From contig CAVSGQ010000013.1 in assembly GCA_963727495.1 (NCBI GenBank), positions 33,827-97,826 on the forward strand: a DNA stretch of 64,000 bases, read 5' to 3'. Shown here in pieces: positions 37,548-45,956 of the stretch. The translations under genes were made by a program, and so were the position numbers. This stretch comes from Actinophytocola sp963727495 (GTDB lineage Bacteria; Actinomycetota; Actinomycetes; Mycobacteriales; Pseudonocardiaceae). The notes below the pieces were generated by a model. It was given only the letters and a program-made list of their open reading frames with translations. It was not told where the DNA came from and did no database searches. Each line of letters begins with the position of its first letter. Positions within the stretch are counted from its first letter, which is position 1.

Positions 37548-38280
37548 GCGCGGCGTGCGCCTCGACCAGCGACGGGCCGCACCAGGTGAGGTGGCGGCCG
37601 GAGACCAGCACGCAGCGGGTGCCGGGAAAGGCCTCCGGGCCGTCGTCGGCGGTGAACTCGTACGGCTCGTCCGGCAGCACGACCAGGTCGGCCGCCCGGG
37701 CGCGCAGCGCGTCGAGGGTGGGCCGCGGGTAGCGCGCGGGGTCGTCGGCGTAGGCGTTGCCGACGCCCAGCCGCAGCAGCACGTCGCCGGCGAAGGTGTC
37801 GCGGCCGACGACCACCCAGGGGCGGCGCCAGACCGGGATGATCGCGGTGGCCCGGCGCGGCCGTGTCTCCCGCCACAGCTCCTCGGCCTCGACCAGCCAG
37901 TCCGGCTCGGCGATGTCCAGGCCCTGGGTGAGCAGCCGGCGGACCGAGCCGAGCCCTTCGGGCACGGTGGCCGCGGCGGCGGTGACCCAGACCGGGATGC
38001 CGTCCGCGCGGATGCGCTCCACGTCCTCGGGGCGGTTCTCCTCGGCGTTGGCCACGACGAGGTCCGGGCGCAGCGCGAGGACGTCGTCGACCCGCGGGTA
38101 CTTCGAGCCGCCGACCCGCGGCACGTCCAGCGTGTCCGGGTGGGTGCAGTAGTCGGTGGCGCCGGTGACCAGGCCGGGCCTGCTCGCCTCGACGGCGTCG
38201 GTGAGCGAGGGGACGAGGCTGACGACGGTGCGGGGCGGGTGCGCGAGCGGGACCGGCTCGCCGAGGTCGTCGACGATCAT
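37531..38280 (-). CDS. helical backbone metal receptor (BtuF/FepB-like)
   Basis: A 249-aa type III substrate-binding fold. It has the N-terminal RTVVSLVPSLTDAV strand, VGGSKYPRVDDVLALRPDLVV in the middle and a long backbone helix. No signal peptide or lipobox is visible and no ABC permease is nearby, so it is probably not a classical cobalamin or siderophore importer component. It may bind a cofactor in the cytoplasm. Confidence 0.82.
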   Translation of the reverse strand: MIVDDLGEPVPLAHPPRTVVSLVPSLTDAVEASRPGLVTGATDYCTHPDTLDVPRVGGSKYPRVDDVLALRPDLVVANAEENRPEDVERIRADGIPVWVTAAAATVPEGLGSVRRLLTQGLDIAEPDWLVEAEELWRETRPRRATAIIPVWRRPWVVVGRDTFAGDVLLRLGVGNAYADDPARYPRPTLDALRARAADLVVLPDEPYEFTADDGPEAFPGTRCVLVSGRHLTWCGPSLVEAHAALSAAL

Positions 38281-38365
38281 GGGCGGCCTCCGGCCCCCCG
38301 GGATCCAGCGTACCGGCGGGCACCGACGGTTCCGGGGTGGTGATCGCGAGCTGTGCACAGGGGTC

Positions 38366-38773
38366 TCACGGCCGGGCCTCCATTCGGCGGGCCTCGCCGG
38401 CCAGCACGTCGGCGTGGCAGGCGGCCGGCGCGCACCAGCAGCCCAGCGCCCGGCCGGTCAGCTCCCCGGCGCGCAGCCGTGACACCAGCCCCGCGCGCCC
38501 GGCGAGCCACTCGCGGTACCGGGCCACCATCTCGTCGCGGTCCACGTCGCGCAGCCGCACGAACGGGTTCGCGAAGTCCGACTCGGGCCACGCGTGCCGG
38601 GCGCCCGCGTGGCCGACGTAGGTGAGCAGGCCGGCCTCGGCCAGCCACGGCACCAGGTTGCGGTGCGGCCCGCCGCGGCGCACGTTCACCACCACCGTCC
38701 GGCCGTCGAGCACCGCCCGCGCGAGCGACCGCTCGGTGCGGCTCCAGCCGTCGGCCTCCGGCGGGAGATCCAC
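38366..38773 (-). CDS. DUF4326 domain protein
   Basis: A 135-aa protein. It has NVRRGGPHRN, a region with NPF, and the Cys/His cluster ALGCWCAPAACHADVLAG near the C-terminus that defines DUF4326 and could bind metal. Function unknown. The GTG start shares one base with the stop of the F420 reductase gene upstream (TAGTG), so the two are coupled. Confidence 0.82.
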   Translation of the reverse strand: MDLPPEADGWSRTERSLARAVLDGRTVVVNVRRGGPHRNLVPWLAEAGLLTYVGHAGARHAWPESDFANPFVRLRDVDRDEMVARYREWLAGRAGLVSRLRAGELTGRALGCWCAPAACHADVLAGEARRMEARP

Positions 38774-39432
38774 TAGACATCCGTGACGCGGAGGCCGGCG
38801 TGTGCCTTGTACCGCCGGTTGATCGCGATCAGGTTCGCGGTGAGCGCCTCCACCTGGTGGGCGTTGCGCAGCCGGCCGCCGTAGACGCCGCGCATGCCGG
38901 GGACCACGTCGGCGAGCGCGCGGACCAGGTCCGTCGCCTCCCGGTCGTCGCCCAGCACGAGCACGTCGGTGGCCATCTCCGCGATCGACAGGTCGGCCAG
39001 GTGCACCGCCGAGACGTGGTGGAACGCCGCGGTCACCCGCGACTCCGGCAGCAGCTTCTCCGCCTGCTGCGCGGCCGAGCCCTCCCCGACCGGCAGCGCG
39101 AACGGGCCCTGCTTGTCGAACCCGAGCGGGTTCACGCAGTCGATCACGATCTTGCCGACGAGCGGGTCGCGCAGCGACTCCAGCAGCGCCGCATGGCCCT
39201 CCCAGGGCACCGCCACCAGCACGACGTCCGCGGCCGCCGCGGCACCCGCGTTGTCCAGCCCGCGCACCCGGTCGACCCCGGCCTCCTCGCGCAGCGTGGC
39301 GGCGGTCGCCTCGGCCCGCTCGGCGCTGCGCGAGCCGATCACGACCTCGATGCCGGCCCGCGCCCAGCGCAGGGCCAGTCCCTTGCCCTGCGGGCCGGTG
39401 CCGCCGAACACGCCCACGGTCAGCTCTGTCAC
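38773..39432 (-). CDS. npdG: NADPH:coenzyme F420 reductase-like enzyme
   Basis: A 219-aa protein of the NpdG/Fno family. The Rossmann loop GVFGGTGPQGKGLALRWA is at the N-terminus, then VVIGSRSAERAEATA for NADPH. VDCVNPLGF-like and FHHVSAVHLAD segments are typical of F420-linked members. It would move hydride between NADPH and F420, implying that the host makes F420. GTG 39432 is taken; TTG 39441, nearer to a GAGGAGG site, is an alternative. Confidence 0.87.
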   Translation of the reverse strand: MTELTVGVFGGTGPQGKGLALRWARAGIEVVIGSRSAERAEATAATLREEAGVDRVRGLDNAGAAAAADVVLVAVPWEGHAALLESLRDPLVGKIVIDCVNPLGFDKQGPFALPVGEGSAAQQAEKLLPESRVTAAFHHVSAVHLADLSIAEMATDVLVLGDDREATDLVRALADVVPGMRGVYGGRLRNAHQVEALTANLIAINRRYKAHAGLRVTDV

Positions 39433-39458
39433 GTCGGTCAAGAAGTCCTCCTCGAAGG

Positions 39459-40865
39459 TCAGGCGCGCTCGAAGGTCACCTTCCGCGCCACCGCGTCCGC
39501 CTGTACCAAACGCACCCGCACCGTCTCGCCTTCCGGAAGATTGTCCCCCGCGCACTTGGCGATCACCGGAGGATCGGTCAGGAACACCTCGGCGGAGCCG
39601 CCGTCCGCGCGCAGCACGATCGCGTCGAACTCGTGACCGATCCGGCTGCCCAGCACCCACGCCTCGACCTGGTCCAGGCACGCCTTGTCCACCCGGGCCG
39701 CGAGCGCGTCGGAGCCCTCCATGAGCCCGGGCAGGTCGGGCAGCGCCGCGCGCACCCAGTCCGGCACCGGCCGGCCGGCGCACACCGCGAGGCAGATCTC
39801 GGTGCCGAACCGGTCGACGAGCCTGCGCAGCGGCGCGGTGACGTGCGCGTACGACGCGGCGAGCCCGGCGTGCGTGGCGAGCCGGGGCGACGTGCCGTCG
39901 AACACGGTGTACCCGGCACCGCGCAGCAGCCGGGTGGCGTCCATGAACAGGGCGAGCGCCTCGGGCCGGTCGGGGTCGAGGCCCGCCAGCAGTTCGGCGG
40001 CGTCCGTACCGCGCGGCCAGGCGATGCCCAGCGAGCGGGCCGAGCGGCGCAGCCAGCGGACCGCGCCGTTCTGCGCGGCGGGCAGCGTGCGCAGCACGCC
40101 GACGCCCGCGTCGAGCATCAGCCGCGCCGCCGCCATGCCGGTGAGCAGGGAGATCTCCGCGTTCCAGGCGTCGACGTCGATGTGCGGGCGCAGCGCCAGC
40201 CGCCAGCCGCCCCGGCCGTCCGGCTCGACCTCCTGGTCGGGCAGCGCCAGCTCGACCGCGCCGCGGCGGACCGCGCGCTCGCGGCGCAGCCTGCCCAGCG
40301 CGGGCAGCCCGGCGATCGACGGGTGCGGGGTGGCGGTGGCGATCGTGGCCTGCACGCCGTCGTAGTCGAGGCGGGCCACCGACCGGACCAGCGCGCGGCG
40401 CACCCGGGCACCGGTCAGCGCGCCGTCGGCGTCGCAGTCCAGCGTCCACAGCGCGGCCGGGCGGACCTCGCCGGGCAGCAGGCTCGCCGCACCCTCGCTG
40501 AGCACCGTCGGGTGCAGCGGCACGTTGCCGTCGGGCAGGTAGAGCGTCTGCCCCCGGCTGCGCACCTCGGCGTCCAGCGCGCCGCCGGGCGTGACGAACG
40601 CGCCGAGGTCGGCGATGGCGTAGCGCACCCGGAACCCGCCGGGCCGCCGCTCCACGAGCATCGCCTGGTCCAGATCCCGCGCGCCGGGCGGGTCGATGGT
40701 GACCAGCGGCAGGTCGGTGGCGTCCTCCCGGTCGCCGGGCGGCACGCCGCGGGACACCGCGTCCCGCGCCTCGGCCAGCGCCGCGTCCGGGAACTCCTCG
40801 GGCAGGGCGAACTCGGTGCGGATCCGGGAGAAGTCGACCCCGGCGCCGTCGGCCCTGACCACCAT
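39459..40865 (-). CDS. RNB-domain (RNase II-family) ribonuclease
   Basis: A 468-aa exoribonuclease-type protein. The catalytic RNB domain reads VTIDPPGARDLDQAM (metal-binding Asp cluster near residue 60), YAIADLGAFV, and SYAHVTAPLRRLVDRF near residue 355. It lacks the full cold-shock and S1 ends of E. coli RNase II, as is usual for this actinobacterial form. It probably degrades RNA 3' to 5'. It lies 18 bp upstream of the F420 reductase gene. Confidence 0.9.
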   Translation of the reverse strand: MVVRADGAGVDFSRIRTEFALPEEFPDAALAEARDAVSRGVPPGDREDATDLPLVTIDPPGARDLDQAMLVERRPGGFRVRYAIADLGAFVTPGGALDAEVRSRGQTLYLPDGNVPLHPTVLSEGAASLLPGEVRPAALWTLDCDADGALTGARVRRALVRSVARLDYDGVQATIATATPHPSIAGLPALGRLRRERAVRRGAVELALPDQEVEPDGRGGWRLALRPHIDVDAWNAEISLLTGMAAARLMLDAGVGVLRTLPAAQNGAVRWLRRSARSLGIAWPRGTDAAELLAGLDPDRPEALALFMDATRLLRGAGYTVFDGTSPRLATHAGLAASYAHVTAPLRRLVDRFGTEICLAVCAGRPVPDWVRAALPDLPGLMEGSDALAARVDKACLDQVEAWVLGSRIGHEFDAIVLRADGGSAEVFLTDPPVIAKCAGDNLPEGETVRVRLVQADAVARKVTFERA

Positions 40866-40943
40866 GGCCCCGCACCCTATCCGGGCGTCCCGGGCGGGGA
40901 GCGGACACGCCGCCGGTAGCGTCCAACGCGACGGAGGTGGGTG

Positions 40944-41687
40944 ATGGCACGCGAGGTGACGCCGAGCGAGGACTGGCGGGCGCGGATGGTGCTGCGCGGC
41001 GGGCCGGTGTCGCACGCCCTCGCGCGGGCCGGCTGGCTGGTCTTCGCCGTGCTCGGCGCCGTCGCCATGGTGGTCGTCGCGGTGCTCTTCGCGGCCGATC
41101 CGGGCGACGACGACCTCTCCGCCGGCGCCGCGTTCGTCGGCGGTCTGATCGTGTTCACCCCGATCGGCGCCGCGATCGGGGCCCTGCTGGGGCTCCCGTT
41201 CCAGTTCGCGGCCCGGTCATGGCTGCGCAACCCGACGGCCGCCGAACGGCGCGCGGCGCGGGCGGCGCAGGCGCGCGCCGTTCCCGCGCACGGCCTGCGC
41301 CCGGACGGGCGCTGGGCCCGGTCCTACGAGACCTGTGCGAGGTCGGTCGCCGCCTTCCACGCGGTCGCCGCCACCCTGCCGGACGGCGCCGGCCGCGACT
41401 GGCTGGCCGAGATCGGCACGACCCTCGACGGCGAGCTGGCGGAGGCGCTGCGGCTCGCCCGGATCGGGGAGAGCCTCGACGCCGGCGACGGCGCGGAGCC
41501 CGAGGACACCGCGCGCACGGTCATGGACCTGCTCCGCGCCGCGGAGACCTCGTTCGCGGACACCACCGACCGCGCCGCCGCGATCGCCCTCGACCTGCGC
41601 GACGAGTCCGACTTCGTCCGGGTCCGCGCCCAGCTCGACATGCTCGCCGAGCAGGCGCCGCGGCTGCGCGGCGCCGGTCCCGGCTGA
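40944..41687 (+). CDS. hypothetical membrane protein with two TM helices
   Basis: A 247-aa protein. Two hydrophobic helices lie at about residues 30-50 (WLVFAVLGAVAMVVVAVLF) and 62-85. A long Ala/Asp/Glu-rich, probably helical cytoplasmic tail follows. ATG 40944 has a GGAGG site. No family recognised. It is divergent from the RNB gene and convergent with the secretion-like locus. Confidence 0.75.
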   Translation: MAREVTPSEDWRARMVLRGGPVSHALARAGWLVFAVLGAVAMVVVAVLFAADPGDDDLSAGAAFVGGLIVFTPIGAAIGALLGLPFQFAARSWLRNPTAAERRAARAAQARAVPAHGLRPDGRWARSYETCARSVAAFHAVAATLPDGAGRDWLAEIGTTLDGELAEALRLARIGESLDAGDGAEPEDTARTVMDLLRAAETSFADTTDRAAAIALDLRDESDFVRVRAQLDMLAEQAPRLRGAGPG

Positions 41688-41693
41688 GGGCGC

Positions 41694-42161
41694 TCAGAAC
41701 CGGGGGCCCACCTGCTGGGTGGGGAAGCCGCGCGGGGGCGTGTCGTCGGTGGCGTTGCGGAACTGGGCCGGGATCGGGTCCGGGCAGGACACCAGGACCT
41801 CGATCTCCTCGGGGTTGTCGATCCGCCTGCCGTTGCGCTCCCGGTACACCAGATCGCCGTCCACGTCCATCTCCACGATCCGGCCGACCTCGGCGAGCTG
41901 GTCCTCGTCGAGGTTCACCAGCCGCTCCCGCCGCGAGGGCACCACCTGGTACTCGGGCCAGGTGAGGTGCCCGAACGCCTGGTGGAACTCGGCGAGGATC
42001 TGGGTCATCGCCGACTGCCAGGGCAGCGGCATCGACTCGACCAGCGACCTCGGCATCACCACGTAGCCGTCGGTGACGCCGGGATGGGCGGCCGAGCCGA
42101 GGTAGTCGTGCACCGGGGTGGCGGACACGGGCCTGCCGACAGGTGGCGGGTACATGGTCAT
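41694..42161 (-). CDS. hypothetical protein at the end of the T4SS-like locus
   Basis: A 155-aa soluble protein, acidic and proline-rich at its N-terminus (MTMYPPPVGRPVS). The core is PWQSAMTQILAEFHQAFGHLTWP. No transmembrane segment. I do not recognise the family. It begins 15 bp after the cell-wall hydrolase stop and is the last gene of the eight-gene run, so it may be a cytoplasmic accessory or immunity-type factor; function is not inferable. Confidence 0.7.
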   Translation of the reverse strand: MTMYPPPVGRPVSATPVHDYLGSAAHPGVTDGYVVMPRSLVESMPLPWQSAMTQILAEFHQAFGHLTWPEYQVVPSRRERLVNLDEDQLAEVGRIVEMDVDGDLVYRERNGRRIDNPEEIEVLVSCPDPIPAQFRNATDDTPPRGFPTQQVGPRF

Positions 42162-42176
42162 CGAGACCCCCAAGTT

Positions 42177-43184
42177 CTAGACGCCCGGCCGTACGGCCTG
42201 TGGCACCAACTCGTTCTCCGTGAAGCTCACCGGCCGGATGTGCACGGGCACCCCGGTCTGCTGGGCCTCCACGATCTTGCCGTCCCCGAGGTACATGGCA
42301 ACGTGGTGAATGGTGGCCGGGTTGCTCGGGTCGTAGGCCCAGAACAGCAGGTCACCGGGCTCCGCCCGCTTCACCGGGAGCAGCGCGCCCGCCTGGAACT
42401 GCTGGCGGGAAACCCTCGGAAGGGTGACCCCGGCCGACCGGTAGGCCTGCAGCATCAGGCTCGAGCAGTCGAAGGAGTCCTGCTGGGTGGTGAGCGCGCC
42501 CCACTGGTAGGGCTTGCCCTGCTGGCCCAGCGCCCACTTGATCGCGTTGCCCGCCTGCTTGGTCGGCGGCGGCAGCAGCGGGCCGGTGCCCTCGCCGCAG
42601 CCGGTCGGGTCGGTCACCAGGCCGACGTTGCCGATCAGGTGGGCGGCCATCGCCTCCCACTTGTGGTAGCGGTCGGGGAACGCCGACCGCTCGACGTCCT
42701 GCGCGGACTCGCCGGGCCGCTGGTCCTGCCAGTTCGGCACCGCGGACAGCACGTCGTAGAACTTGTTGATCGCGTACTCGGGATCGGTGACCTGCTCGGG
42801 CGAGCCCCAGCCCATCGAGGGGCGCATCTGGAAGATGCCCAGCGAGTCGCGGTCGCCGTAGTCGAGGCTGCGCAGGCCGGACTCGGTCATGCCGGCCTGG
42901 ATGGCCACCTGCCAGGCCCGCGGCGGCAGGTCGCGCTTCTTGCCGATCGAGATGATCTTCGCGACGGTGTCGCGCTGCTCCCCGGTGAGCCGAGCCGCGT
43001 CGGCCGCGCCGCTGCCGGCCGGGCCGCTGGTGATGGGGCCGAGCATCGCGTTGCACGTCTGGCTCGCCCGGCGGGCGGCGTCCGCGTGCTGGTCCTGGCT
43101 GACGACCGTGGTCACCGCGCTGACCCCGATGACGGCGACGGTCACCGCCATCACCAGTCCCCCGACCACCACCGCGGACTTCAT
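42177..43184 (-). CDS. lytic transglycosylase-like / NlpC-P60 cell-wall hydrolase
   Basis: A 335-aa exported protein with one N-terminal membrane helix (MKSAVVVGGLVMAVTVAVIG). A lysozyme-like domain at about residues 60-190 has its Glu in MTESGLRSLDYGDRDS and the typical GIFQMRPS. A C-terminal NlpC/P60 endopeptidase has Cys in DSFDCSSLMLQAYR and His in IHHVAMYLGDGKIVEA. This pairing matches the VirB1/Orf14-type muramidase-peptidase of Gram-positive conjugation systems, which opens peptidoglycan for the channel. The ATG overlaps the stop of the upstream gene (TGATG). Confidence 0.9.
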   Translation of the reverse strand: MKSAVVVGGLVMAVTVAVIGVSAVTTVVSQDQHADAARRASQTCNAMLGPITSGPAGSGAADAARLTGEQRDTVAKIISIGKKRDLPPRAWQVAIQAGMTESGLRSLDYGDRDSLGIFQMRPSMGWGSPEQVTDPEYAINKFYDVLSAVPNWQDQRPGESAQDVERSAFPDRYHKWEAMAAHLIGNVGLVTDPTGCGEGTGPLLPPPTKQAGNAIKWALGQQGKPYQWGALTTQQDSFDCSSLMLQAYRSAGVTLPRVSRQQFQAGALLPVKRAEPGDLLFWAYDPSNPATIHHVAMYLGDGKIVEAQQTGVPVHIRPVSFTENELVPQAVRPGV

Positions 43185-43831
43185 CACGCCACCTGCTCGT
43201 AGAAGGCCACCCGCCAGCCCTGCGGGGTGTCGATGACCGTGACCGCGATGGTGCCGCCGTCGGTCGGCAGGTTCGCGGTCACCGAGCTGGTGTACGACTG
43301 CTTGGGCACCGGCGGGCCGGTGACCCTGGTGGCCGGGATGTTGGCCGGGTCCACGGTCGCCATCTCCACCAGGTACTCCTCGGTGGTGTACGGCCGCAGC
43401 CCGTCGAGCCACTGGTCGGTGGTCATGCCCTTCGGGTGGTGCACCCACGCCTTGCCCCACGCCTCGGCCACGTCGAGGGCCTTGTCCGAGGGCGGCGCGG
43501 AGGTCGGCTTCTGCGGCGGCGAGGGCAGCCGGGTCGGCAGGTTCGTCGTCGCGCCGCCGGTCGCGCCGGGCCGCGGTGACTCCCCGGACCCGCCGGTGGA
43601 GGTGCCGCCGGTGGTGCCGGACGCGCCGCCGGAGGACTCGGTGGTCGCGGCCGCCGCGCCCGGGCGCTCGCCGCCGCCGGAGCCCAGCAGGCGCGGGACG
43701 ACTATGCCGATCGTGAGGACGACGGCGGCCACCACGACGACGACGGCCACGAGGTGCGTGGGCGAGCGCATCGGCCAGCCCCAGAGCTTGCGGTACACCG
43801 CGGCGCGGCCGCGGTTGGTCCGGATCGGCAT
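43184..43831 (-). CDS. VirB8/TcpC-like membrane-anchored protein
   Basis: A 215-aa bitopic protein. A short basic cytoplasmic N-terminus leads to a single membrane helix (HLVAVVVVVAAVVLTIGIVV, residues about 26-45), a Gly/Ser/Thr-rich linker, and an extracellular domain of about 110 aa ending in strands (GGTIAVTVIDTPQGWRVAFY). Topology and position match TcpC/VirB8, the inner ring component of type IV channels. Homology is inferred from topology and context rather than sequence motif. Confidence 0.7.
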   Translation of the reverse strand: MPIRTNRGRAAVYRKLWGWPMRSPTHLVAVVVVVAAVVLTIGIVVPRLLGSGGGERPGAAAATTESSGGASGTTGGTSTGGSGESPRPGATGGATTNLPTRLPSPPQKPTSAPPSDKALDVAEAWGKAWVHHPKGMTTDQWLDGLRPYTTEEYLVEMATVDPANIPATRVTGPPVPKQSYTSSVTANLPTDGGTIAVTVIDTPQGWRVAFYEQVA

Positions 43832-43835
43832 GGCG

Positions 43836-45956
43836 TCACCTCACCACCGCGTCCGTGTCACGCGGCCCGTCCCGCAACGGCATCGGGTGCGGTGACTGCC
43901 GTGGTGCCTGCCGCGGCGTGGCGCGGCGCGGCGCGGGTTCGCGGACCTCCAGCCCGCGCGACGGCCGGTACACCACGTGCACCGGTCGGCCGGCGACCAT
44001 CTCGACGTCGGCCGGGCGCGGCTGGGCCGGGCGCGCCGCCGCCGGGGTGCTCTCGAACCGGCCGGTCACGTCGCCGTGGCTGCTCACCCGGGACGGCACG
44101 ACGACGGCGTCCTCGCCCCAGTCCGGGTCGCGGTCCCAGCCGCGGTCGGCCACCGGTGCGGTGTCGACGAGCCTGCTCGACTCGCGCGGCAGCACCTCCG
44201 CCGGACCCCGCCGGCCGGGCGGTGCGGCCGGCATCAGCACCGGACCCGGCTCGGCGCCCTGGATCGCCGGCCGCCCGCCCGCAAGGCCGCGGCGGGTGTC
44301 GAGCCGCTCGGCGGTCGCGGTGACCGGGCCGGTGGCCTCGGGGCGCGGCCGGCGCATCCGGCCCGCGGTGGTGGCGACGGTGTCGCCGGCCAGCTCGTCG
44401 TCGCGCAGCTGGTCCCAGAACTCGTCCTGCGGCCCGCGCTCGGCCGGGGAGCCACGGCGCCGGCGGAAGCGGGAGAACAGCCCGCCCGCGGCCGGCACGC
44501 TCGCGCCGACCGCGCCGACGGAGAGCTCGACCATCTGCCACATGCGCTTGATCGGCCGGCCGACCATCATGAACACCAGCGTCACGATTCCGGCCAGCAG
44601 CATCTGGGTGAGCATCGACAGGTGCACGTCCGGGCCGAAGATCATCTGCAGGAACCGGAAGTGGATGCCGGCGAGCACGGCCAGGATCAGCACGTTCAGC
44701 ACGACCGCGCCCACCGCCCGGCCGACCTTGCGCAGGATGTCGTGGTGGATCAGCGCGACCAGGCCGATGACCGGCGCGGCCAGCGTGAAGATCCGCAGCA
44801 GCAGCTGGGCCAGCAGCACCGCGAGCTTGGCGAGGAACTGGAACAGCGAGTACACGATCGCCTGGAACAGGCCCAGGAACCCGGCGCCGGTGCGGCTGCC
44901 CTCGGTGCCGGTGAAGTAGCCCTGCGCGGCGCCGAGCTCGTTGTAGATCCGCTCGTAGTCCGCCCGCTTGTCCGCCTCGGCCTTGTCGTTGGCGTCGTTG
45001 CCGGACACCAGGTCGTCGCGGGTCCAGGCCTGCGCGGACAGCAGCGGCCGGCCGAACTCGAGCGCCTTGGGGTCGTCCGGCTTGCCGAACTCCCCGCGCA
45101 GCCAGTTCTCGTAGACCACCCGGGTGTGCAGCTCGTTGGGCAGCACGTGCTGCTGCACGTCGTCGCGGCCCGGGTCCTCGAAGCCGTTCTGGATGCCGGT
45201 GGTCGTCTCCACGATCAGCCGGTCGACCGCGTCGTAGTTGTTGACCAGCACCAGGGTCGAGGCGGCCAGCCACATGCCGGCGAACGCCCACAGGGTGCGC
45301 CTGCTGACCGCGGCGAGGTCGCCGCGCCAGATCTGGCGGAACATCGCGACCGCCAGGATCAGCATGAAGATGCTGAACAGCTGCACGAACACGTTGTCGA
45401 ACACCGCGTCGGCGGCCTTGCCGATCTGCGCGTTCAGCCCGCCGAGCACGCCGCCCTCGTAGAGCGTGTAGTGCAGCGAGTTCGTGGCGGCGACGATGTT
45501 CTTGCCGACGTTGAACAGCTCGTTGCCGGCCCACGTGTCGATCGTGGTGCTCGGGTTGGAGATGGTCAGCGGCTCGTTGCAGTTCGGGTCGTAGACGTGC
45601 CAGATCATGCCCGCGTAGCCGTGGTCGCGGTACGGGCTGTTGGGGAACTTGTCGTCGGTGTAGGGAACCCCGCTGTCCTTGCCGCCGCGCAGGCCGTTGC
45701 CCTGCGGCGGGTCGATCGCGCCCGCCATGCCGGCGCCGGGGCGCTCGGGGAAGGGCGCGCAGCTGGTGTCGGTGTCCGGCTGGGCCATCGCGGGCGTGCC
45801 GATGAGCGTGCTCAGCCCGAGCAGCCCCGACACCAGCAGCAGCGCGACACCGCGGCCCCTGACCCTGCCGGTCGCGACCCGGGTGGCGGAACGTCCGAGC
45901 CGCCGCCGCGCCGTCATCACCAGCGCCGCGGCCACCACCACCAGGATCGTGATCAT
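43836..45956 (-). CDS. VirB6/TrbL-like polytopic membrane protein
   Basis: A 706-aa protein. An N-terminal hydrophobic helix is followed by a second, signal-like helix ending in AMA-Q, then a long exported segment with two Cys. Several membrane helices follow (VFVQLFSIFMLILAVAMF; LWAFAGMWLAASTLVLV; a helix-rich block at about 360-490). The cytoplasmic tail of about 200 aa is disordered, Arg/Pro-rich. The architecture fits VirB6/TrbL channel proteins. The ATG overlaps the VirB4-like stop (ATGA). Confidence 0.75.
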   Translation of the reverse strand: MITILVVVAAALVMTARRRLGRSATRVATGRVRGRGVALLLVSGLLGLSTLIGTPAMAQPDTDTSCAPFPERPGAGMAGAIDPPQGNGLRGGKDSGVPYTDDKFPNSPYRDHGYAGMIWHVYDPNCNEPLTISNPSTTIDTWAGNELFNVGKNIVAATNSLHYTLYEGGVLGGLNAQIGKAADAVFDNVFVQLFSIFMLILAVAMFRQIWRGDLAAVSRRTLWAFAGMWLAASTLVLVNNYDAVDRLIVETTTGIQNGFEDPGRDDVQQHVLPNELHTRVVYENWLRGEFGKPDDPKALEFGRPLLSAQAWTRDDLVSGNDANDKAEADKRADYERIYNELGAAQGYFTGTEGSRTGAGFLGLFQAIVYSLFQFLAKLAVLLAQLLLRIFTLAAPVIGLVALIHHDILRKVGRAVGAVVLNVLILAVLAGIHFRFLQMIFGPDVHLSMLTQMLLAGIVTLVFMMVGRPIKRMWQMVELSVGAVGASVPAAGGLFSRFRRRRGSPAERGPQDEFWDQLRDDELAGDTVATTAGRMRRPRPEATGPVTATAERLDTRRGLAGGRPAIQGAEPGPVLMPAAPPGRRGPAEVLPRESSRLVDTAPVADRGWDRDPDWGEDAVVVPSRVSSHGDVTGRFESTPAAARPAQPRPADVEMVAGRPVHVVYRPSRGLEVREPAPRRATPRQAPRQSPHPMPLRDGPRDTDAVVR